A stretch of DNA of 64,000 nucleotides from Clostridiales bacterium UBA7001 (GCA_002449785.1 DJXP01000019.1:62001-126000); one strand, 5' to 3'. Positions 1 through 9,648 are shown, counted from the first letter of the stretch. A program made the numbers and translations. The notes: a model not told the origin generated them from the sequence alone.

Positions 1-2
1 CA

Positions 3-299
3 ATGGCTGATAATAATTCTTCTGCATTCAATTATAGAGTTATTCCAAATACAGATAAACTATCTAATCATGCATTGGGTAGAGCCATAGATATCAATCC
101 ACTTTATAACCCATATATTGTAGATGATAATGTGTTTCCTCAAGAAGGCGTGGAATATGTAGATAGAACACAAAAGGATGATAGATTTATTAGAAAAAAT
201 GATTTGATTTATAATATATTTATAAAATATGGCTGGTCATGGGGCGGAGAATGGACTAATGCAAAAGATTATCAACATTTTGAAAAAATTGAAAAATAG
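3..299 (+). CDS. M15-family peptidase (VanY / D-Ala-D-Ala carboxypeptidase-like), 3' part only
   Basis: C-terminal half of a zinc peptidase of the M15 (VanY, L-Ala-D-Glu or D-Ala-D-Ala peptidase) group that trims peptidoglycan stem peptides outside the membrane. Visible are the zinc-site segment SNHALGRAIDIN (His and Asp ligands) and, about 65 residues later, WSWGGEW followed by YQHFE, the usual final His. The first ATG in the window is probably internal: M15 proteins are normally over 180 residues and usually carry an N-terminal anchor, so the gene continues left of base 1. The stop is 9 bases before the next start, so it is probably co-transcribed with the SDR gene. The family call is firm; the exact substrate is not known. 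Confidence 0.8.
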   Translation: MADNNSSAFNYRVIPNTDKLSNHALGRAIDINPLYNPYIVDDNVFPQEGVEYVDRTQKDDRFIRKNDLIYNIFIKYGWSWGGEWTNAKDYQHFEKIEK

Positions 300-308
300 G
301 AGAGTATT

Positions 309-1037
309 ATGAATAAAGTTGTAATTGTTACAGGAGCAAGTAGAGGAATAGGGAGAAACATTGCATATAATTTAGCAATAGATGGTTATACAGTTATTGC
401 AAATTATAATAAATCTGAAGAAGAAATAATGAAATTGAAAAATGAACTTATGGGGAAAAATATAAACATAGATATTTATAAAGCGGATGTTTCAAAATCA
501 AGAGAGGCAAGAAATCTTATTAATTATGCTATTGAAAGATATAATAAAATAGATGTCTTAATTAATAATGCAGGTATTGCTGAAGAAAAATTATTTACAG
601 ATGTTACTGATGATGATTTTGATATAATGCTAAAAAATAACTTATATTCTGTTTTTTATTTGACTCAAGAAGCAGTAAAATTTATGCTTAAGGAAAAAAA
701 TGGTTTAATAATAAATATATCTTCAATTTATGCTCTTTCAGGTGGATCATGTGAAGTTCCATATTCTATGGCAAAAGCAGGTGTAGATGGATTAACTAAA
801 AGTTTAGCCAAAGAACTTGGACCATCAAATATTAGAGTAAATTCTGTTGCACCTGGAGCTATAGATACAGATATGAATAGTAATTTAACAGAAGAGGATT
901 GGAATGAAGTAAAAAAAGAAACTCCTCTTGGAAAAATTGGAAGACCAATAGATATTACAAGATGTGTAAAATGGTTAATAGAGGATGAATTTACAACAGG
1001 TCAAGTAATATCTCCAAATGGTGGAATTGTAATATAA
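309..1037 (+). CDS. SDR-family NAD(P)-dependent oxidoreductase (FabG-like)
   Basis: Classical short-chain dehydrogenase/reductase of 242 residues, the usual length. The Rossmann cofactor motif TGASRGIG is at residues 9-16, NNAG at about residue 86, the catalytic Ser in the INISSIYALSGG segment at about 138, and the active-site YSMAK (Tyr and Lys) at about 153-157. The C-terminal SPNGG loop is typical of FabG-like members. An AGGAG site precedes the ATG by 7 bases and a hairpin terminator follows directly. It may be a 3-oxoacyl-ACP reductase, but there are no fatty-acid genes beside it, so the substrate is open. Cytoplasmic enzyme. Confidence 0.9.
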   Translation: MNKVVIVTGASRGIGRNIAYNLAIDGYTVIANYNKSEEEIMKLKNELMGKNINIDIYKADVSKSREARNLINYAIERYNKIDVLINNAGIAEEKLFTDVTDDDFDIMLKNNLYSVFYLTQEAVKFMLKEKNGLIINISSIYALSGGSCEVPYSMAKAGVDGLTKSLAKELGPSNIRVNSVAPGAIDTDMNSNLTEEDWNEVKKETPLGKIGRPIDITRCVKWLIEDEFTTGQVISPNGGIVI

Positions 1038-1067
1038 AAAGAGCTTCTGTGTAGAAACTCTTTTTTA
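1036..1067 (+). terminator. Rho-independent terminator after the SDR gene
   Basis: AAAAAGAG-TTCT paired with AGAA-CTCTTTTT around a GTGT loop, ending in a T run. The stem is nearly symmetric and could also terminate the minus-strand gene ending at 1070. Confidence 0.85.
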
Positions 1068-1069
1068 TT

Positions 1070-1531
1070 TTATATGCTATTATCTTCATTTTTCTTTTTA
1101 TAATTTCCAGTTATAATTTTAGGTATGGTAATTAAGAGTTTGTATATTGCTAATCTCATTTTTTTAGACCAGATGTATGATTTCCTTAGTCTTCTAGCTG
1201 GTTTGTGTTTTTCAATAACTACTAAAGACATTTCAGGATGTTCAACCTCAAAAACATAATCATTTCCGTTATTATTATCCCACTCATCTTTATCATTTTT
1301 TAAACAAAATCTAAAAGTACCTTTATCTTGTAATTCTATTTCTGTTTGATAACCTAGCTCAGTTTTAATCATTTCATTTTCAGTAAATTCTTCCCATGTA
1401 TCACCAAAAGTGTATTTCATAAATACCTTTTCAGAAGAATCTTGAAAAAACTTTCCAATATAAGAAATTTTAACAGTGTTTCCAGCTGTTAATCTATCTG
1501 TATTAAAAAAAATGTTTTTAACTAATTCCAT
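1070..1531 (-). CDS. Hypothetical protein with a CBM-like beta domain and a conserved C-terminal basic tail
   Basis: No function is recognised. Residues 15-100 look like a small beta-sandwich of the starch-binding type (alternating strands, a Trp/Asn-rich DEWDNNNGNDYVFEV segment). The last 40 residues are a basic amphipathic helix ending in the pattern P-x-[IF]-I-x-G-[ND]-Y followed by three basic residues. A clearly related tail and a similar N-terminal domain occur in the 311-residue protein at 53414-54349, so the two appear to be paralogues. No signal peptide or membrane segment is evident. It is the last gene of a minus-strand group with the AIM24 and HTH genes. The start has no strong ribosome binding site and is less certain than the rest. 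Confidence 0.6.
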   Translation of the reverse strand: MELVKNIFFNTDRLTAGNTVKISYIGKFFQDSSEKVFMKYTFGDTWEEFTENEMIKTELGYQTEIELQDKGTFRFCLKNDKDEWDNNNGNDYVFEVEHPEMSLVVIEKHKPARRLRKSYIWSKKMRLAIYKLLITIPKIITGNYKKKNEDNSI

Positions 1532-1581
1532 TAATCTATATAAACATATAATTTAAAAATTATATGACTCCTTCCATTATT

Positions 1582-2454
1582 TTAATTTAACATACCACCT
1601 AAAAAGCTTCCAGCGATTCCAGCAACATTTGAAACATTACTCTTTTTATCAGCTGCATTTGCTGATACAGTATTAGTAGCATTAATTAAAGAATTTGTTG
1701 GTGCAACTGGACTCATTAATACTTTTCCAGTACCACGATATACATTAAGTAATCCTTCATTTGATAAAGCAGACCCTACTAAAGATTTAGAACTTTTTTC
1801 AACAGTAAAATCAAGTGATGTTGTCCAGCATATAGCTTGTCTACCATCAATTTTTAATTCTCCATTTTCTAAATTCACTTCAATTAGTTCCTCTTCTGGA
1901 ACATTACTTTCTAATACAGCAACACCATTTCCAGAAAGACTTAAATTAAATAGACCTTCGTTTCCAAGTACTGCTGATGATATATTTTTTCTTGATACTA
2001 CATTTAGTTTTATATTACCATCAGATGCCAAATACATTCCATCTTCAATTGTAATTCCAGATTCTCCCCAAGAACCTACATCAACTAATAATAAATACTT
2101 GTAAGTTGGTTCTAATGCAATTATACCTGTTCCGGTATATACAGGTTTTACAGCAGATTCTTTAGTAACTGCTCCTTTAATAGCTTTTCCAAGTAAATCT
2201 TTTGCACCTTTAACATCAGATGTCATTGTAATTTTACCAGTCATCCATTGAAGTGCTCCTGCTTGCATCATAATTTGACTATCTTTTATTTTTGCAATTA
2301 CTTGGCGACGTCTAACTCCCATTTTTTCCATGAAATATTCTGTTGCAGCATTATAAGGACTTACACTTAAATCTTTAGTGTATTCTAAAATATTAAAAGA
2401 TCCTAGTTGCTTGGTATATTTTCTACTTTCATTTTGTAAGTTTTTAACGCCCAT
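1582..2454 (-). CDS. AIM24 family protein (DUF124/TIGR00266-like)
   Basis: A 290-residue protein of the AIM24 family, a beta-rich fold of unknown biochemical role named after a yeast mitochondrial protein. The repeated strand pattern around GLFNLSLSGNGVAVLES, the ELIEVNLENGELKIDGRQ segment and the final Gly-rich GGMLN are characteristic. About 50 extra residues precede the domain. An AAGGAG site sits just before the ATG. It lies between the HTH regulator gene and the small CBM-like gene, all on the minus strand with short gaps, which suggests an operon. Confidence 0.8.
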   Translation of the reverse strand: MGVKNLQNESRKYTKQLGSFNILEYTKDLSVSPYNAATEYFMEKMGVRRRQVIAKIKDSQIMMQAGALQWMTGKITMTSDVKGAKDLLGKAIKGAVTKESAVKPVYTGTGIIALEPTYKYLLLVDVGSWGESGITIEDGMYLASDGNIKLNVVSRKNISSAVLGNEGLFNLSLSGNGVAVLESNVPEEELIEVNLENGELKIDGRQAICWTTSLDFTVEKSSKSLVGSALSNEGLLNVYRGTGKVLMSPVAPTNSLINATNTVSANAADKKSNVSNVAGIAGSFLGGMLN

Positions 2455-2476
2455 TTAGGTATCTCCTTCCATATAT

Positions 2477-3043
2477 TTAAATATATACTCTTCCTATAAT
2501 TTGAAACTGATCTTTTGAACTGATATTAATATCTTTAATTTCTTTATTATCTGCTCTTAGTACAAATTTTCCGTTTTTATACATTAATCTTCTAATTAAA
2601 TAATCTCCATTTAATTTGAATAATCCAATTGCTCGATTTTCAATTAATCCATTTATTTCAATATATGCATAAGAACCTTCTCTTATAAGAGGTTCCATAG
2701 ATGAGTCTGGGACTTTATATGCAAATGATGCATTTGAAAAATCATAAGGACATTCTATATATTCATCTATTTTTGAAATGGCGGGTACTTGATTATAAGG
2801 AATATAATTAATGTATTTATATTCTAATTGCTCATCAGATAATTCTTGATCATATGTATATAGTAATTCTTGATAAGGGACATTTAATGCATAGCAAATA
2901 GATTTTAAAGCTTTATGGCTAGGATTTCTTTCACCTTTTTCAATGTGAGTTAAGTGTCCTATATTAATGTCTGTTTGTCTAGCAAGCTCTGTTTTAGTAA
3001 TACCTTTTTCCTTTCTTATTTTTGAAATCATATTTCCTATCAT
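2477..3043 (-). CDS. XRE-family HTH regulator with S24/LexA-like C-terminal domain
   Basis: A 188-residue repressor-like protein. Residues 5-60 form a Cro/CI helix-turn-helix (TKTELARQTDINIGHLTHIEKG). Residues 105-188 resemble the S24 (LexA/CI) domain, with the Ser motif PDSSMEP at about 112-118. The Lys expected to pair with this Ser is replaced by Arg in YLIRRL, and I see no Ala-Gly cleavage site in the linker, so RecA-stimulated self-cleavage is doubtful. The gene is first of the minus-strand group HTH - AIM24 - CBM-like and presumably regulates it. It diverges from vanW across about 200 bases. Confidence 0.85.
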   Translation of the reverse strand: MIGNMISKIRKEKGITKTELARQTDINIGHLTHIEKGERNPSHKALKSICYALNVPYQELLYTYDQELSDEQLEYKYINYIPYNQVPAISKIDEYIECPYDFSNASFAYKVPDSSMEPLIREGSYAYIEINGLIENRAIGLFKLNGDYLIRRLMYKNGKFVLRADNKEIKDINISSKDQFQIIGRVYI

Positions 3044-3252
3044 CTTTGTAACCTCACTTCTTTATATCTAGGAAAGACATATAATCTTTAAATATATTAA
3101 TAAATTTATTAATTTTGAATAAAATATATAAATTGTTAAAGTCATTATATCTATAATTTTTTTTGTTGTCCATAGGTAAAAAAAATATTGCGTAAAAAAA
3201 CAACATATGATAATATAATTACTGAAATTGTCTAAGAAAGGAAAGTCTTTAA

Positions 3253-5214
3253 ATGTCTGCATCAAAAAAGAAAAAAAAAGTAAAGAATAAGAAAAAAAAT
3301 TATAACAAAAATTTAAACAATAATAAAAATGTTAATAATGTTTCAAATTCTAAAACAAATCAAGATGATAAAAAAAATAATACTAATACAATTACTCAAG
3401 ACGTAAAAAAAGATGAAACAGTAATAGAAAACAGTAGTGAAAAAGCTGAAGAAATAAAAGAAGAAATTGTAGTAGAAAAAAAGATTGAAGAAAAAATTGA
3501 AAATAATAGTAATACTTCTAATGAAAGTGTAAAAATACATGAAAATAATCTTACTGAGAAAGAAGTTAATAAAACTACTAGTGAAAAACCGGAATATGCT
3601 AAACAGATGCTTAAAAATAAGAGAAAAAAGAACTTAATTATTATTTGCTCAGTAATGATTTTCTTAATATTTTTATTAATATCTACAGTTTTTGCTTTAT
3701 TGAACATTAACAATTCTAATATTATTAGTGGTATAAAAATAGATGATGTTGATGTTTCAAAATTAGGTATTGAAGATGCTAAAAAACTGTTAAATGAAGT
3801 TACAGATAAAAAATTAATGCCAGAGCTTAATTTGAAATATAATGATAATTATAGTATTAAATTAAAGCCAGAAGAAATAGAATATAAATATGATGTTGAT
3901 GGTGCAATTCTTGAAGCATATAATGTTGGTAGAGATGGAAATTTATTTAAGAACAATTATAGTATTTTAGGTACCACATTATTTAATAAAAAAATAAATT
4001 TTGAATATTCATATAATGAAAATTTGCTTAATGATTTTATTAATAATTTAAATTCAGAATTGCCTGGAGTCGTAGTTGAACCATCTTATTATATTGAAGA
4101 TAAGAATTTAATAATAAGTAGAGGAAAAGACGGAATAGAAGTAGATAGAGAAAGTTTAAAAAAATCTATAATAGATAGTATTAATAAAAGAAATATAGAA
4201 GAAATAATGCAAGATAATTATTCTCAAACATTAGATATTCCGGTTAAAGATGTTAAAGCTAAAGATATAGATATAGATAAAATTCATGAAGAAATTTATA
4301 GAGAACCAAAAGATGCATATTTTGAAACAGATCCATATCAAATATTTGTAGATGTAGATGGAGTAGACTTTGGTGTTAGCATAGAAGAGGCAAAAGAAAT
4401 TATTTCAAAAGAAAGCAAAGAAGATTATTCTATACCACTTAAAATAACAAAAGCCGAGAAAACAATTCAAGATTTAGGAAAAGAAGCATTTCCATATACG
4501 ATTTCTAAATTTAGTACAAAATATGATGCTAGTAATATTAATAGAAGTACTAATTTGGAAATTGCTGCTAGAAAAATAAATGGAAAAGTATTAATGCCAG
4601 GTGAAGTATTTTCATTTAATACTGTTGTTGGTAAAAGAACAATAGAAGAGGGATATAAAGATGCCAAAATATATGCTGATGGTGGAGTAGTAGATGGATT
4701 AGCAGGAGGAATATGTCAAATTTCTTCAACATTATATAATGCTGTACTATTTGCTAATTTAGAAATTGTAGAAAGAAAAAATCATTCATATCCAGCTTCT
4801 TATATTCAGGTTGGTAGAGATGCAACAGTTGTTTATGGAACTAAAGATTTTCAATTTAGAAACTCAAGGTCATATCCAATAAAACTTGAAGCAAGCGTAA
4901 AAAACGGAGTCGCTGAGTTTACAATTTATGGAGTTCAAGAGGCAGAAGAATATGAAATAAAAATATTACCAGTTACTACTGGAACAATTCCTTATGGAAC
5001 TAATTATGTTCAAGATCCAAGCTTAGCTCCAGGGCAACAAGTTGTTTCACAATCAGGACATTTAGGATATAGAGTTACAACATATATTGAAAAAAGATTA
5101 AATGGGGAAGTTGTTTCAAAAGATATTTTATCTAATGATACTTATTCTCCTATGCAAACAATTATAAGAGTGGGGCCGGCACCTGCACCAGTCCCAGCAC
5201 CAACTGTACAATAA
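3253..5214 (+). CDS. VanW family protein with PG-binding and G5-like domains
   Basis: A 653-residue cell-surface protein. Residues 1-122 are a very Lys/Asn/Glu-rich cytoplasmic tail, residues 123-150 a single membrane segment, followed by an extracellular peptidoglycan-binding-type region (SGIKIDDVDVSKLG onward). The VanW core spans roughly 420-545 (NGKVLMPGEVFSFN, GGICQISSTLYNA, RNSRSYPI). Near 560-640 is a G5-like beta domain, then a Pro-rich end. VanW proteins occur in vancomycin-resistance clusters but are widespread in Clostridia with no resistance role; no van genes are present here. AAGG-type ribosome site about 10 bases upstream. Probably monocistronic: a strong terminator follows. 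Confidence 0.9.
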   Translation: MSASKKKKKVKNKKKNYNKNLNNNKNVNNVSNSKTNQDDKKNNTNTITQDVKKDETVIENSSEKAEEIKEEIVVEKKIEEKIENNSNTSNESVKIHENNLTEKEVNKTTSEKPEYAKQMLKNKRKKNLIIICSVMIFLIFLLISTVFALLNINNSNIISGIKIDDVDVSKLGIEDAKKLLNEVTDKKLMPELNLKYNDNYSIKLKPEEIEYKYDVDGAILEAYNVGRDGNLFKNNYSILGTTLFNKKINFEYSYNENLLNDFINNLNSELPGVVVEPSYYIEDKNLIISRGKDGIEVDRESLKKSIIDSINKRNIEEIMQDNYSQTLDIPVKDVKAKDIDIDKIHEEIYREPKDAYFETDPYQIFVDVDGVDFGVSIEEAKEIISKESKEDYSIPLKITKAEKTIQDLGKEAFPYTISKFSTKYDASNINRSTNLEIAARKINGKVLMPGEVFSFNTVVGKRTIEEGYKDAKIYADGGVVDGLAGGICQISSTLYNAVLFANLEIVERKNHSYPASYIQVGRDATVVYGTKDFQFRNSRSYPIKLEASVKNGVAEFTIYGVQEAEEYEIKILPVTTGTIPYGTNYVQDPSLAPGQQVVSQSGHLGYRVTTYIEKRLNGEVVSKDILSNDTYSPMQTIIRVGPAPAPVPAPTVQ

Positions 5215-5226
5215 TTAAAAAATAGA

Positions 5227-5259
5227 GGACATTTGAAAGTGATTCAAATGTCCTTTTTT
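5227..5259 (+). terminator. Rho-independent terminator between convergent vanW and HD-GYP genes
   Basis: GGACATTTGAA and TTCAAATGTCC form a perfect 11-bp stem with a short loop and a T6 run. On the minus strand it is followed by a weaker T-rich stretch, so it may work in both directions. Confidence 0.9.
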
Positions 5260-5260
5260 G

Positions 5261-6298
5261 TTAATAACTTTTTTGTATTTCTGAAATTAAATTATATTCA
5301 CTATTAAGGATATCTAAAAATGTTGTAGCAACAATTGGATCAAACTGTGTTCCCATTTTAGATTTTATTTCATTTTTTACATAATCGAGTTTAAGTTCAG
5401 GTCTATAAGAACGCTTTGTTGTCATTGCATCAAAAGCATCTGCAACAGAAACGATTCTTGCCAAAAATGGTATGTCTTTATCAGATAAACCATATGGATA
5501 ACCTTTTCCATCATATCTTTCATGATGATATAAAACTATTGGAATAATATTTTTGAATATTACAGCATTAGAAAGAATATTTTTCCCTATAATAGGATGT
5601 TTTTTTATTTCATTATATTCTTCATCAGTTAATTTGTCAGTTTTTAGTAAAATACTATCAGGAATTCCAATTTTTCCAATATCATGGAACATTCCACCAA
5701 CACGTAGAGTTCTAATATCGTCTGAAGAAAGCCCTAATCTTTGACCTATTAATACTGAATATGATGCAACTCTATCTGAATGACCTCTTGTATAATTGTC
5801 TTTAGCTTCAACTGTTTGTCTTAATATTTCAATACTTTCTAAATATGCAGATTCAATTTGCTTTTTAGATTCAAGAAGTTCTTCATTAATATTTTTTATG
5901 GTTCTAATCTGGTCAATATAGTTTATAGCTGTTTGAGTAAAAAGTTGGAGTTGATTTAATTTATCATTTTTAGAAAAATAGCCTTGAACTCCAATGTCTT
6001 GAAGAGTTTTTATGTTAATTGATTTTTCATCATCTATTAATACTATAATATATAAATCTTCATTATTATTTCGAATGCTTTTTAATTCATCAAAATTATT
6101 ATTTTCAATATTAGAAGAATCAATTATTAAGATATCTATTTTTCCACTTTTTAAAGTTATTAGTGATGAACTTAAATTAGAAGATTTAATAATATCATAT
6201 TTAGTAAATTTTAATATGTTATTTAGTTTATTTGAAATACTATTACTATTTTCTATGACCATAATAGTATAATTATCATTTAAAAGACTATTTAGCAT
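5261..6298 (-). CDS. Response-regulator-like HD-GYP domain protein (c-di-GMP phosphodiesterase)
   Basis: A 345-residue protein with an N-terminal receiver-like domain (about 10-125), a coiled linker (about 135-160) and a complete HD-GYP domain (about 165-335). The HD-GYP signature is intact: HSDRVASYS, MFHDIGKIGIPD, HHERYDGKGYP and the VADAFDAMTT segment. HD-GYP enzymes hydrolyse cyclic di-GMP. The receiver keeps the phospho-acceptor Asp (about residue 60, ILIIDSS) and the Lys in GYFSKND, but the acidic pair near the N terminus is reduced to one Glu (VIENS), so it may not be phosphorylated normally. No histidine kinase gene is adjacent. AAGGAAGG site upstream. Confidence 0.92.
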   Translation of the reverse strand: MLNSLLNDNYTIMVIENSNSISNKLNNILKFTKYDIIKSSNLSSSLITLKSGKIDILIIDSSNIENNNFDELKSIRNNNEDLYIIVLIDDEKSINIKTLQDIGVQGYFSKNDKLNQLQLFTQTAINYIDQIRTIKNINEELLESKKQIESAYLESIEILRQTVEAKDNYTRGHSDRVASYSVLIGQRLGLSSDDIRTLRVGGMFHDIGKIGIPDSILLKTDKLTDEEYNEIKKHPIIGKNILSNAVIFKNIIPIVLYHHERYDGKGYPYGLSDKDIPFLARIVSVADAFDAMTTKRSYRPELKLDYVKNEIKSKMGTQFDPIVATTFLDILNSEYNLISEIQKSY

Positions 6299-6446
6299 AT
6301 ATACCTTCCTTATATAAATATATTTGGTATTTGTAGAGACATTATATATTATTTAAGAAAATAAGTAAATATAATACAAGTGAATAAAATTGAAAAAAAT
6401 GGAAAAGATAAAATTTGAAATAAATTTAAATAATATAGGAGTCAAA

Positions 6447-7568
6447 ATGTATTATGAAAATAAAAGAGATAAATTAAGAAATCAATTTATAATATTTGTA
6501 TTATTAATAGTTATTATTATGCTTTTATGTGTTTTAATTTTAAAAGTTGATAAAACAGATATAAGTCAAGTTGTAAAAACAAATTATGAAGTAGAAAAAT
6601 TATCAACAAATAATGAAGAAAATGTGGAAAAAGGCATTTCTAGAATAATAAGTAATGTGACTAAAAGTGTTGTAGGTGTTTCAAAATTGGAACAGAAAGG
6701 GAGTACTATTTTTTTAAAAAATGCAGAAGAAACTTTAGGACTTGGCAGTGGGATAATACTATCTGATAATGGTTATATATTAACTAATGAACATGTGTCT
6801 GGTGGAAAATACAGTAATTGTTATGTAACATTAGAAAATGGTAAAATATATGATGGAGTAGTAGTATGGGCTGATAATAATCTAGATCTTTCTATAATAA
6901 AAATATTTGCAAATGGATTAAGCTATATTAATATAGGAGATTCAGATAGTATTAATTTAGCAGATGAAGTTTATGCCATTGGAAATCCAGTAGGAATTGA
7001 GTTTCAGAGGACTATAACTAAAGGAATTATAAGTGGTATAAATAGAACGATAAAGGTTACTGAAACAGAAGATAGTGGAACATATATGGAGGACTTAATT
7101 CAAACAGATGCTACAATAAACGAAGGAAACAGTGGAGGTCCACTTATTAATACTAATGGTGAATTAATTGGAATTAATACAGTGAAAATTAGTGATGCAG
7201 ATGGGATAGGCTTTGCTGTACCTATAAATATTATAAAACCAATACTAGAAAAATTGATTCAAAATGGTAAATTTGAAGAGGCATATCTTGGAATTTATGG
7301 TTATGATAAAGAAGTAATTCCATATTTGGATTCTAAATTAGATATAGAAAGTGGAGTATATGTTGCAAGTATTCAGGTAGATGGTCCATTATTTAATAGT
7401 GAATTAAAAGTTGGAGATATAATAGTTAAAATTGATGGGATTGAAATAAACAAAATGAATGATTTAAGAAAATATATTTATTCTAAATCTCCAGGTGATA
7501 AGGTTATTCTTTTAATTGAAAGAGAAGGAAAAGAAATAGAAATGGAAGTAGAATTAGGACAAAATTAA
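6447..7568 (+). CDS. HtrA/DegP-like S1C serine protease with PDZ domain
   Basis: Membrane-anchored trypsin-like protease for quality control of exported proteins. One N-terminal membrane segment (about residues 14-34) leads to the protease domain with the triad His in ILTNEHVSGG, Asp in DLSIIKI and Ser in GNSGGPL. One PDZ domain follows (GVYVASIQVDGP, VGDIIVKIDG). I start at the ATG at 6447 because it has a GGAG at 5 bases; a TTG-initiated extension to 6390 has no ribosome site. The length (373 residues) fits bacterial HtrA proteins with one PDZ domain. Confidence 0.92.
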   Translation: MYYENKRDKLRNQFIIFVLLIVIIMLLCVLILKVDKTDISQVVKTNYEVEKLSTNNEENVEKGISRIISNVTKSVVGVSKLEQKGSTIFLKNAEETLGLGSGIILSDNGYILTNEHVSGGKYSNCYVTLENGKIYDGVVVWADNNLDLSIIKIFANGLSYINIGDSDSINLADEVYAIGNPVGIEFQRTITKGIISGINRTIKVTETEDSGTYMEDLIQTDATINEGNSGGPLINTNGELIGINTVKISDADGIGFAVPINIIKPILEKLIQNGKFEEAYLGIYGYDKEVIPYLDSKLDIESGVYVASIQVDGPLFNSELKVGDIIVKIDGIEINKMNDLRKYIYSKSPGDKVILLIEREGKEIEMEVELGQN

Positions 7569-7608
7569 ATGAAAAGAGTGTCCCAAGAGTCCAGAAAATT
7601 GGACTAAA

Positions 7609-7645
7609 AAGAACGTCCCTCAAGTTTGGACGTTCTTCTTTTAAT
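7609..7645 (+). terminator. Terminator between convergent htrA and AAA genes
   Basis: AAGAACGTCC and GGACGTTCTT form a perfect 10-bp stem flanked by A and T runs, so it can serve both strands. A second small hairpin (GTCC/GGAC, 7589-7604) lies just before it. Confidence 0.85.
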
Positions 7646-9491
7646 TAAGTTTTGAAATATTTTCATCTGTTATATCTTCTGCAGTAATAGTTTTTAGAGC
7701 AGTTTTTGAAGTTTCCTTTTTGGTGTTTGTTGCATGCTTTATAACTGATTTTTCATATAAGTTTCTAACAAATCTTGCATTTCCAAAACCTTCTGTATGA
7801 CGATATTTTTCTATTATTTCTCGAGATTTTTCTAATGCTTTTTCATCAACGATAAATCCTGATTTTTTAAACATTGATTGCAAAATTTGTATAAGTTCAT
7901 CTACTGTATAATCTTTAAACTCAAGAGTATAACCAATTCTAGAAATAATACCTGAATTAGATTTTAAAAAGGCATCCATTTCTTTTGTGTATCCTGCAAA
8001 TATAACAACTAAGTTATCTCTATAATTTTCCATAGCTTGAATTAATGTTGCTATACATTCTTCATTAAATGTTGTAGCTTGTCCAGGTTTTGTAGCAAGG
8101 GAATAAGCTTCATCTATAAATAAAACTCCGCCTAAAGCTTTTTCAATAACTTCCATTGTTTTTGGTGCAGTTTGACCAACATATTGTCCAATTAAATCTT
8201 TTGCTGAAACTTCTATTAACTTATTTTGTTCGATATAATCTAAATTATATAAAATACCAGCAACCATTCTTGCAACTGTTGTTTTACCAGTACCAGGATT
8301 TCCTAGAAATACCATGTGAAGATTTGTGTCTTTTATTTTCAAATATGAACCAGATTTTTTCTTAAATTCAATCAAATCTACTAAGTCTGTAAGCATTTGT
8401 TTAACATTATCAAGCCCAACTAGTTCATTTAACTCTTTAAATATTTCATCTATAGATTTATTTTTTTCAAATTCTGGAATTGTAGAATCATTAATAATGT
8501 CATCGTTTTTATTGAATAATATTTTTTCAATTGTTGAAGAAATATATTCTGGAGATGATAATGTTGTTTTGTTATATGTTTCATTTATATAATCTAATAG
8601 TTTTATTTCAAACTCACCTGTTAATATATAATCTTTTTTTAATGTATTTAATATAGATTGATATATTTCTTGTGCATCAGGTGGAACTGTAAATAGTTCA
8701 TAATCAAAAATCTTATCTTTTAAAGTAGTATTTGTAGTAAAAATGCTATCTACTTTTTCTTTACTTGTATCTGAAATAATTGTTGTTATTCCATCTAAAT
8801 TAGAATAGTCTAATATTGTAGATTCCCATACATTTAATATTTTATCTCTAATACTTTTATCTTGATTTAAAAGCCCATGTGCATCTTTGAAAACTACTAA
8901 GCTATTTTTTACAGAATATAGTTCTGTAATATTATTTGAATCTTCTACTACAAAGAAAGATCTTTGTACAGCTTCATCATTTTTCATATAATTGAAAAAT
9001 GTAAAACTATCTATTATTATATTTACAATTTCAAATAAAAATTCATCATTATCTGCATATATTCTCATATTAAATGGAATGTATTTATTAACTATTTTTT
9101 CATCAAATTTATGTGCATATTCTATCATTTTTTTAAGAACTATTTTTGACTCTTCAGAAAGATGTGAATTGTCTATTCTATTGTAAAAGTCATTTATTTT
9201 TTCTTTTCTTTCTTCTTCAGTTAATATTTGAGTTTTTTCCTTCTCAGTTTGCCCATTTGAAGCTGTTTCGTTCTTATTATCAGTACCAGTTTGAATTTTT
9301 TCATTAATATTATTTTTAGAAGCACTTTTGGGAACTTCAATTTTAGGAATTTCTGTATTTGATTTTTTATCGAATATTTCTGGATTAGATGAAATTAAGT
9401 AAAAAAAGTCATCATACATATCAGAAAAGAAATTTCCTTTAGGGCTATTATCTTTATTATTATTATCTTTTATAAAATCACTACTATCCAT
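7641..9491 (-). CDS. CbxX/CfxQ-type (SpoVK/EccA-like) AAA+ ATPase
   Basis: A 616-residue ATPase. Residues 1-85 are low-complexity and hydrophilic; residues about 90-335 form a domain without Walker motifs, resembling a decayed AAA module; residues about 340-610 carry the active CbxX/SpoVK AAA+ domain with ELVGLDNVK, Walker A GNPGTGKTT, Walker B GGVLFIDEAYSL, and an arginine-containing sensor region (FGNARFVRNLYE). Relatives include SpoVK and the EccA ATPase of type VII secretion, but no secretion genes are adjacent here, so the partner is unknown. No good ribosome site lies within 15 bases of the ATG, so the start is less sure. Confidence 0.85.
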   Translation of the reverse strand: MDSSDFIKDNNNKDNSPKGNFFSDMYDDFFYLISSNPEIFDKKSNTEIPKIEVPKSASKNNINEKIQTGTDNKNETASNGQTEKEKTQILTEEERKEKINDFYNRIDNSHLSEESKIVLKKMIEYAHKFDEKIVNKYIPFNMRIYADNDEFLFEIVNIIIDSFTFFNYMKNDEAVQRSFFVVEDSNNITELYSVKNSLVVFKDAHGLLNQDKSIRDKILNVWESTILDYSNLDGITTIISDTSKEKVDSIFTTNTTLKDKIFDYELFTVPPDAQEIYQSILNTLKKDYILTGEFEIKLLDYINETYNKTTLSSPEYISSTIEKILFNKNDDIINDSTIPEFEKNKSIDEIFKELNELVGLDNVKQMLTDLVDLIEFKKKSGSYLKIKDTNLHMVFLGNPGTGKTTVARMVAGILYNLDYIEQNKLIEVSAKDLIGQYVGQTAPKTMEVIEKALGGVLFIDEAYSLATKPGQATTFNEECIATLIQAMENYRDNLVVIFAGYTKEMDAFLKSNSGIISRIGYTLEFKDYTVDELIQILQSMFKKSGFIVDEKALEKSREIIEKYRHTEGFGNARFVRNLYEKSVIKHATNTKKETSKTALKTITAEDITDENISKLN

Positions 9492-9648
9492 AAGATTATA
9501 ACTTGCTAATTATTAGCTAGTTCCTTTCATTTTTTAAACTTTTGTTTAATTATACAATAAAAAAATCATTTAAACAATAAAATAAATGTAATAAATCTAT
9601 TTAATTTTTTTAAAATTTATAATAAAATAGATATGTAAAAATGGTTTA

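Noticed and set aside
3253..5214. Vancomycin-resistance locus
   Set aside because: VanW-domain proteins are common in Clostridia; no vanH, vanA/B/G, vanX, vanR or vanS gene is nearby.
6390..6446. Longer N terminus of the HtrA-like protein
   Set aside because: TTG start without ribosome site, while ATG 6447 has GGAG at 5 bases and a normal membrane-anchor start.
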